Of a stretch of 64,000 nucleotides of DNA, positions 8,860 through 16,780 are shown piece by piece (the stretch's first letter is position 1; the number at the start of each line of letters is the position of its first letter). The position numbers were made by a program, and so were the translations under genes. Below the pieces are notes generated by a model. It was not told where the DNA came from. It saw nothing but the letters and a program-made list of their open reading frames with translations, and made no database searches. Source of the stretch: Winslowiella iniecta (GTDB taxonomy: Bacteria > Pseudomonadota > Gammaproteobacteria > Enterobacterales > Enterobacteriaceae). Where the stretch lies: positions 1 through 64,000 of the forward strand of contig NZ_JRXE01000028.1 in assembly GCF_001267535.1 (NCBI RefSeq). The letters run 5' to 3'.

Positions 8860-9390
8860 TCACGCACCACGCCACTCATCTAAACTAACTGAATACAGCA
8901 AGCTGGGCGGCGCATTCTCTACATCATAAATTTCTTCAACATACTTCAATCCAGCTTTCAACAGCACTTTCTGCGAAGCCAAATGATCGCCTCTCACCAC
9001 CGCCGAAATCTTATCCAGTTGTAGCTGCTCAAAACCATAATCAACAGCGTACCGGGAAAACTCGGTTGCTAATCCTTTGCCCCATGCTTCGGTAGCAAAA
9101 CGGTATCCAAGGTTGTTAACGTTGATACCGGCATAACTGCTGATGCTCAGTCCACCAAAACCCATTATCTTATCTGGCGTTTCATTTAATGAAATTGCCC
9201 ATAACCCGAAGGCCTTTTCTTCCCAGTGAGTCAGCCAGCGATTCAGAACAGCTTTCGCATGGCTGATATCCGGGTAAGGGCCAGCAGGGTTGAAAGTATT
9301 CGTTGCAGGATCGCCGTAAATTCTGAATAAATCTTCGACATCCGACGCGGTTACTGGCCGCATCGTCAGACGTTCCGAGTGTGCAGGCAT
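8860..9390 (-). CDS. GNAT family N-acetyltransferase (RimJ/RimL type)
   Basis: A 176-residue Acetyltransf_3 type GNAT enzyme that uses acetyl-CoA. It opens with SERLTMRPVTASD, typical of the family, and shows the acetyl-CoA loop in YRFATEAWGKGLATE and the late segment 'NLASQKVLLKAGL'-like (HLASQKVLLKAGLKYVE). The substrate cannot be inferred; relatives act on ribosomal protein N-termini or on small amines. ATG 9390 has GGAG six bases upstream. It stands alone, on the strand opposite to the island genes. Confidence 0.85.
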   Translation of the reverse strand: MPAHSERLTMRPVTASDVEDLFRIYGDPATNTFNPAGPYPDISHAKAVLNRWLTHWEEKAFGLWAISLNETPDKIMGFGGLSISSYAGINVNNLGYRFATEAWGKGLATEFSRYAVDYGFEQLQLDKISAVVRGDHLASQKVLLKAGLKYVEEIYDVENAPPSLLYSVSLDEWRGA

Positions 9391-9428
9391 TTAATTCTCC
9401 GGATTATTGGCTGAAAATGGATAACCCA

Positions 9429-9917
9429 TTAATAAGCCCCATAGTAATCTAACTTATAACGTTGCCCGTCAATTTGCAGATCGCGCCCCGGTTTTTCGAT
9501 CGTGCCAAGTTCTCCCTGCTGAATGGCGCGGTCAAATGCTGCGGAATATTTGTCCGGACACGAAATTCTGTCCCGACACGAAAATCCTGCAATGTTACGC
9601 CATTGCTCATTTTCTTCGCTAAAGGCGGTGATTTCACGCTGGTCGCGATCGTATACCAGTACTTCAGGCTTACCGTCATTATTGAGATCCATGGTCCACG
9701 CGATACAGGGTGATGAAGCAACAAGGCAGGTGCGCACCCCGTAACTGTTCTCGCTCAGGCTCTGCCACCAGCTTTCCGGTAACAACGGGCTCCCTTTACG
9801 TAATGTAATCGTTTGTCGCAGCTTTAGCGCTTTTAATGCCGGGGATTCATCTCGGGTCTGGCTGGTCAGTAATGATGCGAGGGTGCCACGCCAGCTCTGC
9901 TGGGTCCGCCAGCCACT
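9429..9917 (-). pseudogene. C-terminal part of the DUF4153 protein, in a shifted frame
   Basis: Reading downstream from about 9917 in the other frame gives a continuous protein-like sequence (RTQQSWRGTLASLLTSQT, then KLRQTITLRKGSPLLPESWW). It ends at TAA 9429 and holds a 'DLNNDGKPEVLVYD' segment like a calcium/FG-GAP style loop. No ATG or GTG start opens this frame; only a TTG at 9785 does. It is best read as the tail of the upstream gene after a one-base shift near 9905-9920. The periplasmic-looking tail has four cysteines. Confidence 0.6.
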
Positions 9918-11148
9918 GCGGATGAGCTTGCAAGGTTAGCAACGCCTGATGACCACGGCGACCAGCAATGCTGAACATGTAGAGATCGCCGGGGTTCGCC
10001 TGCTGCAAGCCTTGCTCAAGTCGTGATAACTGATTATTTATCGTAATACGGTAAGGGTCGAGAGCCGGGCTGTGTAGCAGTAGCCACAGTATCGCCATCA
10101 GACCCAGAACACAGGTACTCAGCATATCAAGTTTTGGTGAGTCATCACGCCATGCTCGTCGTTGTAGCCAGGCAGTGCCAACTGTCCAGGCCAGGGTGAC
10201 AGCAATGACAGCGGCAGCATTGATGCGATCCATTGTCCAGCCATACTGTGCTACGCGCAGCCATAGCGCCCAGGCTGCCAGTATTGCGAACAGGGGCATC
10301 AACCATTGCGCGATGACCACCAATTTGCGTAGCCAGCCAGGATAGCGCAGTACGGTTGCTGTGGGTGAGCAGACTATCGCGGTCATCACCATCATCGCCA
10401 GCGCCATGGTCGTAAGCAGCAGTACGGTGGAGACATTTTTGGGAATAATTATCAGCCCGGTAAAAGGCAATACGGCGAGGAATATCAGCGAGACAGCGGC
10501 GTGGAGCGGCAGCGCCACTGCGGCCATTAACGAGATAACCCGTTTGAAAATATTGCCGGCGGCAGGAAGGCTGCGGCATAACGCAACACTCGCCGCAATG
10601 ACAACGCCGGTGGCCACGGGCGGAAAAATATCGTTATAAAAAAACCATCGATCAAATAGCCTGAGCTCAATCAGGCCGAACAGATTGCTCCACAGCAGCA
10701 TAACCAACCAGAATAAACCCGTGAGCAGTGTGGCGACGATCACAGTAAAACTGTTAGCCCAAAGCGAAGCAATCACAGCGGTCGCCATGTTGTCACCCGA
10801 TTTCCAGTTACGCGCCTGCAGAAACGGTAATATCAGAAATAACCAGAAGACGATAACCGGCATGATGTCGACAATAAAGAAGCGCGAACTGTCGTCGCGA
10901 AAGTTCCAGTCCAGCCAGAGGGTAATTAATGCCAAAAACGGCAGAACTGACAGGGCGAGCAGCCAGGGCAAGGGAGAGCGAAAGCGGGTCACAGTGAATA
11001 CCAGCACGCCGGTAAAGCCGCTCAGCAGGACCAGCAGCAGCGCTGAAGTTTGGAAATACATCAGCGTGGCCCAGCTTGAGCCAGCTAAAAATCCGGTAAT
11101 AATGATACCTGAGCGGCAGGTCGGAGTGAGTGGAGAGGTTGCAAGCAT
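9847..11148 (-). CDS. DUF4153-like multi-span inner membrane protein (frameshifted)
   Basis: About ten hydrophobic segments mark this as a polytopic inner membrane protein; the general look is that of DUF4153. The function is unknown. I place the start at ATG 11148 (MLATSPLTP), with AAGGA seven bases upstream; an in-frame upstream extension to 11298 looks non-coding. The last 20 or so residues (ADPAELAWHPRIITDQPDPR) look unnatural. The sense continues in another frame to 9429, so a single-base shift near 9905-9920 has probably split one gene of about 570 codons. Confidence 0.65.
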   Translation of the reverse strand: MLATSPLTPTCRSGIIITGFLAGSSWATLMYFQTSALLLVLLSGFTGVLVFTVTRFRSPLPWLLALSVLPFLALITLWLDWNFRDDSSRFFIVDIMPVIVFWLFLILPFLQARNWKSGDNMATAVIASLWANSFTVIVATLLTGLFWLVMLLWSNLFGLIELRLFDRWFFYNDIFPPVATGVVIAASVALCRSLPAAGNIFKRVISLMAAVALPLHAAVSLIFLAVLPFTGLIIIPKNVSTVLLLTTMALAMMVMTAIVCSPTATVLRYPGWLRKLVVIAQWLMPLFAILAAWALWLRVAQYGWTMDRINAAAVIAVTLAWTVGTAWLQRRAWRDDSPKLDMLSTCVLGLMAILWLLLHSPALDPYRITINNQLSRLEQGLQQANPGDLYMFSIAGRRGHQALLTLQAHPQWLADPAELAWHPRIITDQPDPR

Positions 11149-11394
11149 TAAACAGTCCTTGTTATGCCAAGCGCAGCGTGTGAAAACGTTAATCCTGATA
11201 GCCGTTATCTTCGGTATCAGAGTACGGAAATCATATTCTTGTTTGTGTCTGCGGCCAATATGCTGACAATATAAAGAATGAGAAATGTGATCCCACATCA
11301 GATAAATAACATCAGTATTTATCTTGTGTAAATAAAATTGTCAGGGATAGCTTTTAAGAAGTACATTGCTTCACAGCAATAATGTCGTATAGCA

Positions 11395-11528
11395 ATGAGA
11401 AGGAGCCTCTGATGCTATCAAAACCGAATTTGACCTGCACACCGTTACGTTTTCCATTTACGGTTTACTGGAAAAAAATGAAGGGAAAAGTTTTTGACGG
11501 TTCAATAACGATAATATTCAGACGTTAA
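11395..11528 (+). pseudogene. Decayed 5' end of a DUF3289 gene
   Basis: The ribosome binding site and first codons (GAGAAGGAGCCTCT then ATG 11412, MLSKPNLTCTPLRFPFTVYW) are nearly the same as those of the intact gene at 12725 (MSSGLNLTCTPLSFPFTVYR). After about 20 codons the likeness ends, and a stop comes at 11526. It is the head of a second DUF3289 copy whose body has been lost. Confidence 0.7.
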
Positions 11529-11618
11529 ATTGTCAGACATAGATAAAAAATAAATACTACTGAACATCAGGATTTTTGTCAGTTCTCACCGATTAATATC
11601 CTGCAAGCACTATTCGCC

Positions 11619-11809
11619 TTAGCTAAAAATCCTCTGGATGCTTGCCTCATGTTGACGCACCTGTGCAATCACTGTTTCAGCATCTCCTGAACCCTTTTCT
11701 GTTGCGTTGTACAAGATGATCACTTCCATGCCTGGAGGTGATGGCTGGGTAAAATTGCAGAAAGCGAGGTAAAGAACACTGACAATGTTGAAAAAAGCAA
11801 GTAGGATTT
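11619..11809 (-). pseudogene. Coding-like fragment without a start
   Basis: The minus strand holds about 60 codons of protein-like sequence (FCNFTQPSPPGMEVIILYN, ending in QVRQHEASIQRIFS) before TAA at 11619-11621. The frame is closed upstream by a stop near 11809, and the only ATG is internal (MEVIIL). It looks like the 3' end of a lost gene, but I do not recognise the family. The rest of 11529-11800 shows nothing else. Confidence 0.35.
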
Positions 11810-11817
11810 AATCCTAC
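11801..11817. promoter_or_regulatory. Palindromic operator candidate before parD
   Basis: GTAGGAT-TTA-ATCCTAC is a perfect 7-bp inverted repeat, 24 bases before the parD start. Antitoxins of this class repress their own promoter by binding such palindromes. Confidence 0.5.
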
Positions 11818-11841
11818 CCGGCGGAAACTAAGGTGTTACCG

Positions 11842-12120
11842 ATGAGAACAACACAGCAGATGAGTATTACGCTGCCGAATGAAATGGCAGCGCAGGTGAA
11901 AGCACGTGTGGCCAGTGGCGAATATGCATCAGAGAGTGAAGTTATCCGGGAGGGGCTCCGGGCGTTGATGGCTCGTGATAATGCGGTGGAACAATGGTTG
12001 CGGGAGAAGGTAGTTCCTGCGTGGGAAGCACTGCAAAACGGTGAAACAGAAAGCCTCAGTGGTAACGATATCAGGGACAGGCTGAAAGCCGAACACAGGA
12101 AGGTTACCGGAGAGGAATAA
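11842..12120 (+). CDS. parD: ParD-like antitoxin of a type II toxin-antitoxin system
   Basis: A small DNA-binding antitoxin that would neutralise ParE and repress the operon. The N-terminal ribbon-helix-helix is clear (QQMSITLPNEMAAQVKARV, then GEYASESEVIREGLRAL). The C-terminal half, acidic and probably disordered until bound, would wrap the toxin. ATG 11842 has AAGG eight bases upstream; a GTG at 11833 overlaps that site and is less likely. The stop overlaps the toxin start by one base (TAATG). Confidence 0.9.
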   Translation: MRTTQQMSITLPNEMAAQVKARVASGEYASESEVIREGLRALMARDNAVEQWLREKVVPAWEALQNGETESLSGNDIRDRLKAEHRKVTGEE

Positions 12121-12434
12121 TGGACTACAAGGTCGTATTCGCATCGGAAGCGGAAGAACAACTGGCAGAATTGTATCGTTATATCGCAAAAGCGGCGACA
12201 CCGGAAACGGCTCTGGGCTATACGGAAAGTGTTATCGGTTACTGTGAGTCTCTGGAGCGTTTTCCGCACCGGGGAAATCGTCGTGATGATATCCTGACAG
12301 GATTGAGGGTAACGAATTATCGCAAAAGAACAATCATCGCCTTTATGGTACGTGATAAGACGGTAAGCATTTTGGGGATATGGCATGGCGGTCAGGACTA
12401 TGAAGACGATCTGCTGGCCGATGAAACAGACTGA
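12120..12434 (+). CDS. parE: ParE/RelE-family toxin
   Basis: A 104-residue toxin of the RelE/ParE fold; members of the ParE branch poison DNA gyrase. Typical features are the N-terminal 'YKVVFASEAEEQLAELYRYI', the central 'RFPHRGNRRDDI' and the C-terminal strand 'VSILGIWHGGQDYE'. It begins on the last base of the antitoxin stop codon, the usual coupling. The pair sits between a dead and an intact DUF3289 gene, which suggests it arrived or was trapped during rearrangement of that locus. Confidence 0.9.
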   Translation: MDYKVVFASEAEEQLAELYRYIAKAATPETALGYTESVIGYCESLERFPHRGNRRDDILTGLRVTNYRKRTIIAFMVRDKTVSILGIWHGGQDYEDDLLADETD

Positions 12435-12724
12435 TAATAATCGGCTACAGTATAGGTAGTCAGTTTCATCTGCCATTTGTAAGCATATAGTGTTCCATCC
12501 TCAGATAAAGCGCATTTGGACTAAATGATTGTCAGATTAAAATGTGTTAAATTCTGCAATCAGTTACGGTTGTTATATGCTGGTGCTTATTGCTAACATT
12601 ATGCTCCCCCCTGAAAAATGCATTCAATAAATATTGAATGAAAATAAACTTGTCATAAATACTCTAAAAGAGATAAATTACTGTGCAAGGCATGAAGCCA
12701 CATTATCTTGAGAAGGAGCCTCTT

Positions 12725-13579
12725 ATGTCATCCGGTCTGAATCTGACCTGCACACCGTTAAGTTTTCCATTTACGGTTTACCGGACAAAAAACAAAATGA
12801 ATGATTATCATGCTTATGATATGAGGCATGGTGATTTAAGTGAGTTTCAGTTAAAGGAACACTTTGGATTACATCAGATAGTTGAAGGTGTTAATCCTTA
12901 TACTAACGAAATTTCGCGCTATCCTGTTGGTAACTACAGCTTTGCCAGACCGGCTATTATTACTGAAACCCGAAGTCGTGAAGAAATAGCGCAAATGCTA
13001 TTTGATCAGTTCAGACAATACTCTGCACCCGTTTCCTTTATGGGATATCGAAAATTATTTATCAGTTTGATAAACCATCTGCAAACCGGGGATGGTGAGC
13101 CATTTTATGATGATTTATTGAACACAGCTTATCATAAGCAAATTGTAAGTGATACGACTGAAAATAGTTCACTTCTGACAATAAAAAATGTTATAGAAAG
13201 TAATATCGACTGGGGTGTGTCTGTCTATCCTGATCAATACAAGGATGAGTTTAATCAAAAGTTAAGCGGAGTTATTTTACCAAAATTCAATCTCTGGATA
13301 GATCGTGTTAACGGTTTGGGGATTTCCGTTCATGATATTTATGCAACACATATCACAATTCAATCGCTGACTGTGGATCAGGATGGTTATACTGCAATAG
13401 TTCATTATCAGGGACAGGATCATTTTGGGCTGGATGACAAAGATATAATGAGCCAGTTATATCATAACCTGCCAATTTTTCGGATTTGGTTTATACTGCA
13501 GCGCTGGGAAAAATTCGGATACAAGCCATTTGTTACTAATATGGAGGCGACTATCGAGTTCAAAGGGAGACGAAAATGA
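12725..13579 (+). CDS. DUF3289 family protein
   Basis: A 284-residue protein of what I take to be family DUF3289, often found in enterobacteria next to DUF943 genes. The biochemical role is unknown to me. The protein has no signal peptide; it carries the segment 'QTGDGEPFYDDLLN' and a C-terminal stretch FRIWFILQRWEKFGYKPF that looks conserved. ATG 12725 has AAGGAG six bases upstream; an in-frame extension to 12683 lacks one. Its stop overlaps the start of the DUF943 gene by four bases (ATGA), so the two are translationally coupled. The locus is AT-rich. An antibacterial effector with a membrane-bound immunity partner is one plausible reading, not proven. Confidence 0.75.
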   Translation: MSSGLNLTCTPLSFPFTVYRTKNKMNDYHAYDMRHGDLSEFQLKEHFGLHQIVEGVNPYTNEISRYPVGNYSFARPAIITETRSREEIAQMLFDQFRQYSAPVSFMGYRKLFISLINHLQTGDGEPFYDDLLNTAYHKQIVSDTTENSSLLTIKNVIESNIDWGVSVYPDQYKDEFNQKLSGVILPKFNLWIDRVNGLGISVHDIYATHITIQSLTVDQDGYTAIVHYQGQDHFGLDDKDIMSQLYHNLPIFRIWFILQRWEKFGYKPFVTNMEATIEFKGRRK

Positions 13580-14082
13580 AGAGTAATTATTTAAAGATAG
13601 CATTAATATTACTTCTCCTGCCTTTAATTTATTTTATTTGGCTTCTTGCGCAACCAGTACAAATAATTGCAGTTCATACAAACAGCCACTGGACAGAAGT
13701 TTTGGTGAAAAACTTCCCTTTAACCAGTAGAGGGAAAGTCGACTGGTGGGAAAGTAACAAAACACGGTTAAAGGAAAAATATGGGATGCCTGAAACAGAT
13801 AATGATGGTAGATATTCAATAACATTCTGGGATTTTGGTAATGGATATGAGATTGAACAGCCGGATAAAAGTACTTTTTTCCCCAGCAAAGACACCGATC
13901 ATCTGTTCTGCTTTGAGGATATGAAGGTTAAAGCGAGATGCATAAGGAAAGAAAATATTCTGATGAATATAAATACCACCAGTGAAAATCTTATAAGGTT
14001 TGACGCAAATGGAGATGTGTATTATCAGGATAAAAACGGGAAAATATCTGAAGGAGAAAGATTCTCTTATACGGTTAAATAA
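13576..14082 (+). CDS. DUF943 family membrane-anchored protein, copy 1
   Basis: A 168-residue protein with one N-terminal membrane segment (about 7-25, IALILLLLPLIYFIWLLA). The rest is a soluble, probably periplasmic domain with the motif run IIAVHTNSHWTEVLVKNFP, then WW, KYGMP, FWDFGNGYEIEQPDKSTFFPS. This matches what I know of DUF943. Function unknown. It overlaps the DUF3289 stop by four bases. A dead copy and a second intact copy follow on the same strand. Confidence 0.75.
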   Translation: MKSNYLKIALILLLLPLIYFIWLLAQPVQIIAVHTNSHWTEVLVKNFPLTSRGKVDWWESNKTRLKEKYGMPETDNDGRYSITFWDFGNGYEIEQPDKSTFFPSKDTDHLFCFEDMKVKARCIRKENILMNINTTSENLIRFDANGDVYYQDKNGKISEGERFSYTVK

Positions 14083-14110
14083 AATGCTCTATAAGGAATT
14101 ATAGGGGTGG

Positions 14111-14381
14111 CCTGTTAAAGCTATCGCGGTTCATTCAGATGAAAACAGACGCTGTAAAGTAATGAATAACTCTCCTTTAACGGATCATGGAAAGATTGAC
14201 AGGTAGTTAATTAACAAAAGGTTTTTGAAAACAGATATGCTGGCTCCGAAATTATCAATGATGGTGGTTATTCTGTTGTTATTTGGGGGTAAGTGCAATT
14301 CCAAATAACCCAATCAGCTTTTCTTTAGGTGATACATACTATTATCAGAACCAGAATGGTGAAATTAATAAAGGAAGATGA
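14111..14381 (+). pseudogene. Dead DUF943 copy
   Basis: Starting at 14111 the frame reads PVKAIAVHSDENRRCKVMNN then SPLTDHGKIDR and a stop, which lines up with the AVH...NFPLT...GKVDWW segment of the flanking copies. Further on, GDTYYYQNQNGEINKGR and TGA at 14379-14381 match their C-terminus. The N-terminal membrane segment and the middle are lost. Confidence 0.7.
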
Positions 14382-14427
14382 ATCAAAAATTATCGAGTGT
14401 CTGACGACTAATCTATAAGCGGATCAA

Positions 14428-14922
14428 ATGAAAACTCTCACGTTAAATATTCTTGCTGCATTAATTATCACTGCAACTATCTACCTGATCTGGAAATTTT
14501 CCCGACCGACCGAAATAGTCGCTGTCCACTTGAGTCAATACGCAAGCTATATAGTAGTTAAGAACTTTCCATTTACTGACAGTGGAATGATAACATGGTG
14601 GCAGGAGAACAGAGTCTTGTTAAAAGAGAAGTATGGTGTGCCAGAACTTGGTTCTGAGGGAAGTGAATCGATTTCTGTCTGGAACTTCGGGGATGGATAT
14701 CAAATTGAAAAGCCGGATAAAGATTCATTTTTCCCCAGTAAAGATACTTCTTATTTATTATGTTTTGCTGATATGAATGTCAAAGAAAATTGTATTGTCA
14801 AAGATTCCTTGATGAGCATAGGTAAAACACGTGATGGTGTAATACTCTTTCGATTTGGGAATAAAGTATATAGCGAAAAGGATAATGGGGAGGTGGTTCG
14901 CCGTAAAATCTCTGGCTCTTAA
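14428..14922 (+). CDS. DUF943 family membrane-anchored protein, copy 2
   Basis: A 164-residue paralogue of the protein at 13576. It has an N-terminal membrane segment (about 6-22), EIVAVHLSQYASYIVVKNFP, 'WWQENRVLLKEKYGVPELG' and 'IEKPDKDSFFPSKDTSYLLCF'. The two copies are clearly related but not close, more like diverged immunity variants than a recent duplication. No DUF3289 gene accompanies this copy. Confidence 0.75.
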   Translation: MKTLTLNILAALIITATIYLIWKFSRPTEIVAVHLSQYASYIVVKNFPFTDSGMITWWQENRVLLKEKYGVPELGSEGSESISVWNFGDGYQIEKPDKDSFFPSKDTSYLLCFADMNVKENCIVKDSLMSIGKTRDGVILFRFGNKVYSEKDNGEVVRRKISGS

Positions 14923-14986
14923 GCACTGTTAATCGGGACAGGGTAGCTTCTCTCGCTCAGGCTCAGCCGTCTGGTGTTTACTGCTG

Positions 14987-15269
14987 AACATCCATATATG
15001 GTGTAACACATTTTTGCGGCTTACGAAAATGAACGTAGTCACCCGCATACGCGGCTTATCACATAGCTTTTCAACCTGCGAAAAATCCTAACCACACCCT
15101 CTAATCTGCCACTTTCCTATCAATCTGCAAAAAACAATCGCCCAAACCATAAGTCAAATTTTTCCGACAATATATGATGCGCACTCAAATAGTTTTCTTT
15201 ACGACCAGCAAGCACTTTACCGGCTGACTTTGCAGTCTGGCGTTGTTACGCCTTATATATATGGATGTT
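14987..15269. repeat. 283-bp segment flanked by 13-bp inverted repeats upstream of mrkA
   Basis: AACATCCATATAT at 14987-14999 is the exact reverse complement of ATATATGGATGTT at 15257-15269. The segment ends 145 bases before the mrkA start and should contain its promoter. It could be a small non-autonomous element, or an invertible promoter like the fimS switch of type 1 fimbriae. No recombinase gene is near. The rest of 14923-15414 shows no gene. Confidence 0.45.
15118..15123 (+). promoter_or_regulatory. TATCAA hexamer, candidate MrkH box
   Basis: In Klebsiella the c-di-GMP-bound MrkH activates mrkA from a TATCAA site upstream of the promoter. The same hexamer lies here 297 bases before mrkA, in front of AT-rich promoter-like DNA (TATATGAT at 15171). 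A hexamer can occur by chance, so this is only a candidate. Confidence 0.3.
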
Positions 15270-15414
15270 GAACTTATATTTCTTTTCGCTTCCGCTGTGT
15301 CGGGGTTTCTATTTTGCTAAACCAGAGTTTGAGTGGCGCGAAATATTTCTGATTTTTGTGCCGTTTGACGCTTTATCCACTGATGTTCAATCAATTCCGG
15401 CATAGGAAATAGTA

Positions 15415-16017
15415 ATGAAACAACTCATCCTTTCAGCAGCAGTTGCTACTGTGGTTCTCGGCATGTCTGCGGCAAATGCAGCAGATAATAATGTAGGCGG
15501 CGGCCAGGTTAACTTTTTCGGTAAGGTGACTGACGTTTCCTGTACCGTTTCTGTCAATGGCCAGGGCAGCGATGCTAACGTTTATCTGGCTCCGGTTACC
15601 CTGACCGAAGTGAAAAACGCCAGCGCCAACACCTTCCTGAAGCCTAAATCCTTCACTATCGATGTCTCTAACTGCCAGGCGGCAGACGGCACCGCACAGG
15701 ATGACACCAGCAAACTGGGGGTCAACTGGACCGGCGGTAACCTGTTAGCCGGTGCGAATGCCCAGCAGCAGGGTTATCTGTCCAATACCGAGAGCACCGG
15801 TGCACAGAACATTCAGCTGGTACTGGCGACCGGCACTGATGCCAGCCTGACCAATAAAATCATCCCAGGTGCCAGCGGACAGCCAAAAGCCACCACCAGT
15901 GCGGTGAATAACGGTACGCGTTTCACCTACTACGTCGGTTATGCCACCAGCACCCCGGATACGGTTTCTACCGGCGTGGTAAACAGCTACGCGACTTACG
16001 AAATCACTTATCAGTAA
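15415..16017 (+). CDS. mrkA: Type 3 fimbrial major subunit MrkA
   Basis: Major pilin of type 3 fimbriae (surface filament, biofilm). It has a signal peptide ending near ANA-AD (residues 21-24) and is very similar along its whole 200 residues to Klebsiella MrkA as I remember it: [45 protein letters not shown], and the C-terminal donor/acceptor motif ending [13 protein letters not shown]. Two cysteines would form the pilin disulphide. It heads mrkABCD; a hairpin after it probably reduces read-through so that the subunit is made in excess. Confidence 0.95.
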   Translation: MKQLILSAAVATVVLGMSAANAADNNVGGGQVNFFGKVTDVSCTVSVNGQGSDANVYLAPVTLTEVKNASANTFLKPKSFTIDVSNCQAADGTAQDDTSKLGVNWTGGNLLAGANAQQQGYLSNTESTGAQNIQLVLATGTDASLTNKIIPGASGQPKATTSAVNNGTRFTYYVGYATSTPDTVSTGVVNSYATYEITYQ

Positions 16018-16033
16018 TTGCTCTGTTAACCAC

Positions 16034-16062
16034 AAGCGGCAGGATTCTGCCGCTTATTTTTT
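16034..16062 (+). terminator. Attenuator hairpin between mrkA and mrkB
   Basis: AAGCGGCAG (16034-16042), loop GATT, CTGCCGCTT (16047-16055), then A and six T. The T-run ends a few bases before the mrkB start. A leaky terminator here would set the ratio of subunit to assembly proteins. Confidence 0.75.
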
Positions 16063-16068
16063 GAGGTA

Positions 16069-16773
16069 ATGATGAAGTACATTGTGCTTTTTTTCTGTTT
16101 CATTTTCAGTGTTGCCGCTCAGGCCAATAATATTATTACTAATGGCACCCGCTTTATTTATCCCGGAAATGAAAGAGAAATAACGGTACAGCTGTCGAAT
16201 ACAGCGGATCGCCCGGCGGTCGCGCAGGCCTGGCTGGATACCGGGGATGCTAACGCCACGCCGGATACTATCACCACGCCATTTATTATTACCCCGCCGG
16301 TATCGCGTGTTGATGCCAAAAGCGGCCAGACGTTGCGGATTAAACTGGCGAACGATCATGGGCTGGCAAAAGATCGCGAGTCACTCTGGTGGCTGAATAT
16401 TCTGGAAATCCCGCCGGTTACGGCCAGTGAAAAAGCCGAAAGCCAGAATATGCTGCAACTGGCGATTCGCTCGCGTTTTAAATTTATTTACCGGCCTGCC
16501 GGGCTGGGAAATCGTGAAGCCGCCGCCGATAAATTAGTGCTGAGTGCGGCGGATAAGCGCCTGACTATACGTAATCCCAGCCCATTTTATCTGACCCTGA
16601 CGCGTATTTCGCACGATGGCGGCGCGGCGCTGAATGCGCATACCGTAATGCTGGCACCGCAGTCCAGCAGCACCCTGACGCTTTCTGGATCGGTCCGGCG
16701 CGGAGAGACGCTGACGGTGAATAATATTAACGATTACGGTGCCGATATCGCGACACAAGTGGTTGTGAAGTAG
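16069..16773 (+). CDS. mrkB: Type 3 fimbrial periplasmic chaperone MrkB
   Basis: PapD-like chaperone that holds pilin subunits in the periplasm for the usher. A signal peptide (VLFFCFIFSVAAQA) precedes the two-domain chaperone fold. Family signatures are 'TRFIYPGNEREITVQLSN', the run SLWWLNILEIPP, and 'RSRFKFIYRPAGL' with the basic residues that clamp the subunit C-terminus. Its 234 residues are normal. It follows mrkA after the attenuator and ends eight bases before mrkC. Confidence 0.93.
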   Translation: MMKYIVLFFCFIFSVAAQANNIITNGTRFIYPGNEREITVQLSNTADRPAVAQAWLDTGDANATPDTITTPFIITPPVSRVDAKSGQTLRIKLANDHGLAKDRESLWWLNILEIPPVTASEKAESQNMLQLAIRSRFKFIYRPAGLGNREAAADKLVLSAADKRLTIRNPSPFYLTLTRISHDGGAALNAHTVMLAPQSSSTLTLSGSVRRGETLTVNNINDYGADIATQVVVK

Positions 16774-16780
16774 GGAACCG

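Noticed and set aside
8667-8888. Overlapping small frames on both strands after 8663
   Set aside because: They run over the tRNA-like scar and the terminator, have no family-like sequence and no good ribosome site.
9462-9744. Plus-strand frames opposite the DUF4153 tail
   Set aside because: Shadow frames; the minus strand gives a coherent protein.
10685-11266. 193-codon plus-strand frame opposite the DUF4153 gene
   Set aside because: Antisense to clear membrane segments, with no recognisable domain.
11814-12476. 220-codon minus-strand frame over parDE
   Set aside because: It is the antisense of two well-supported genes and has unnatural composition.
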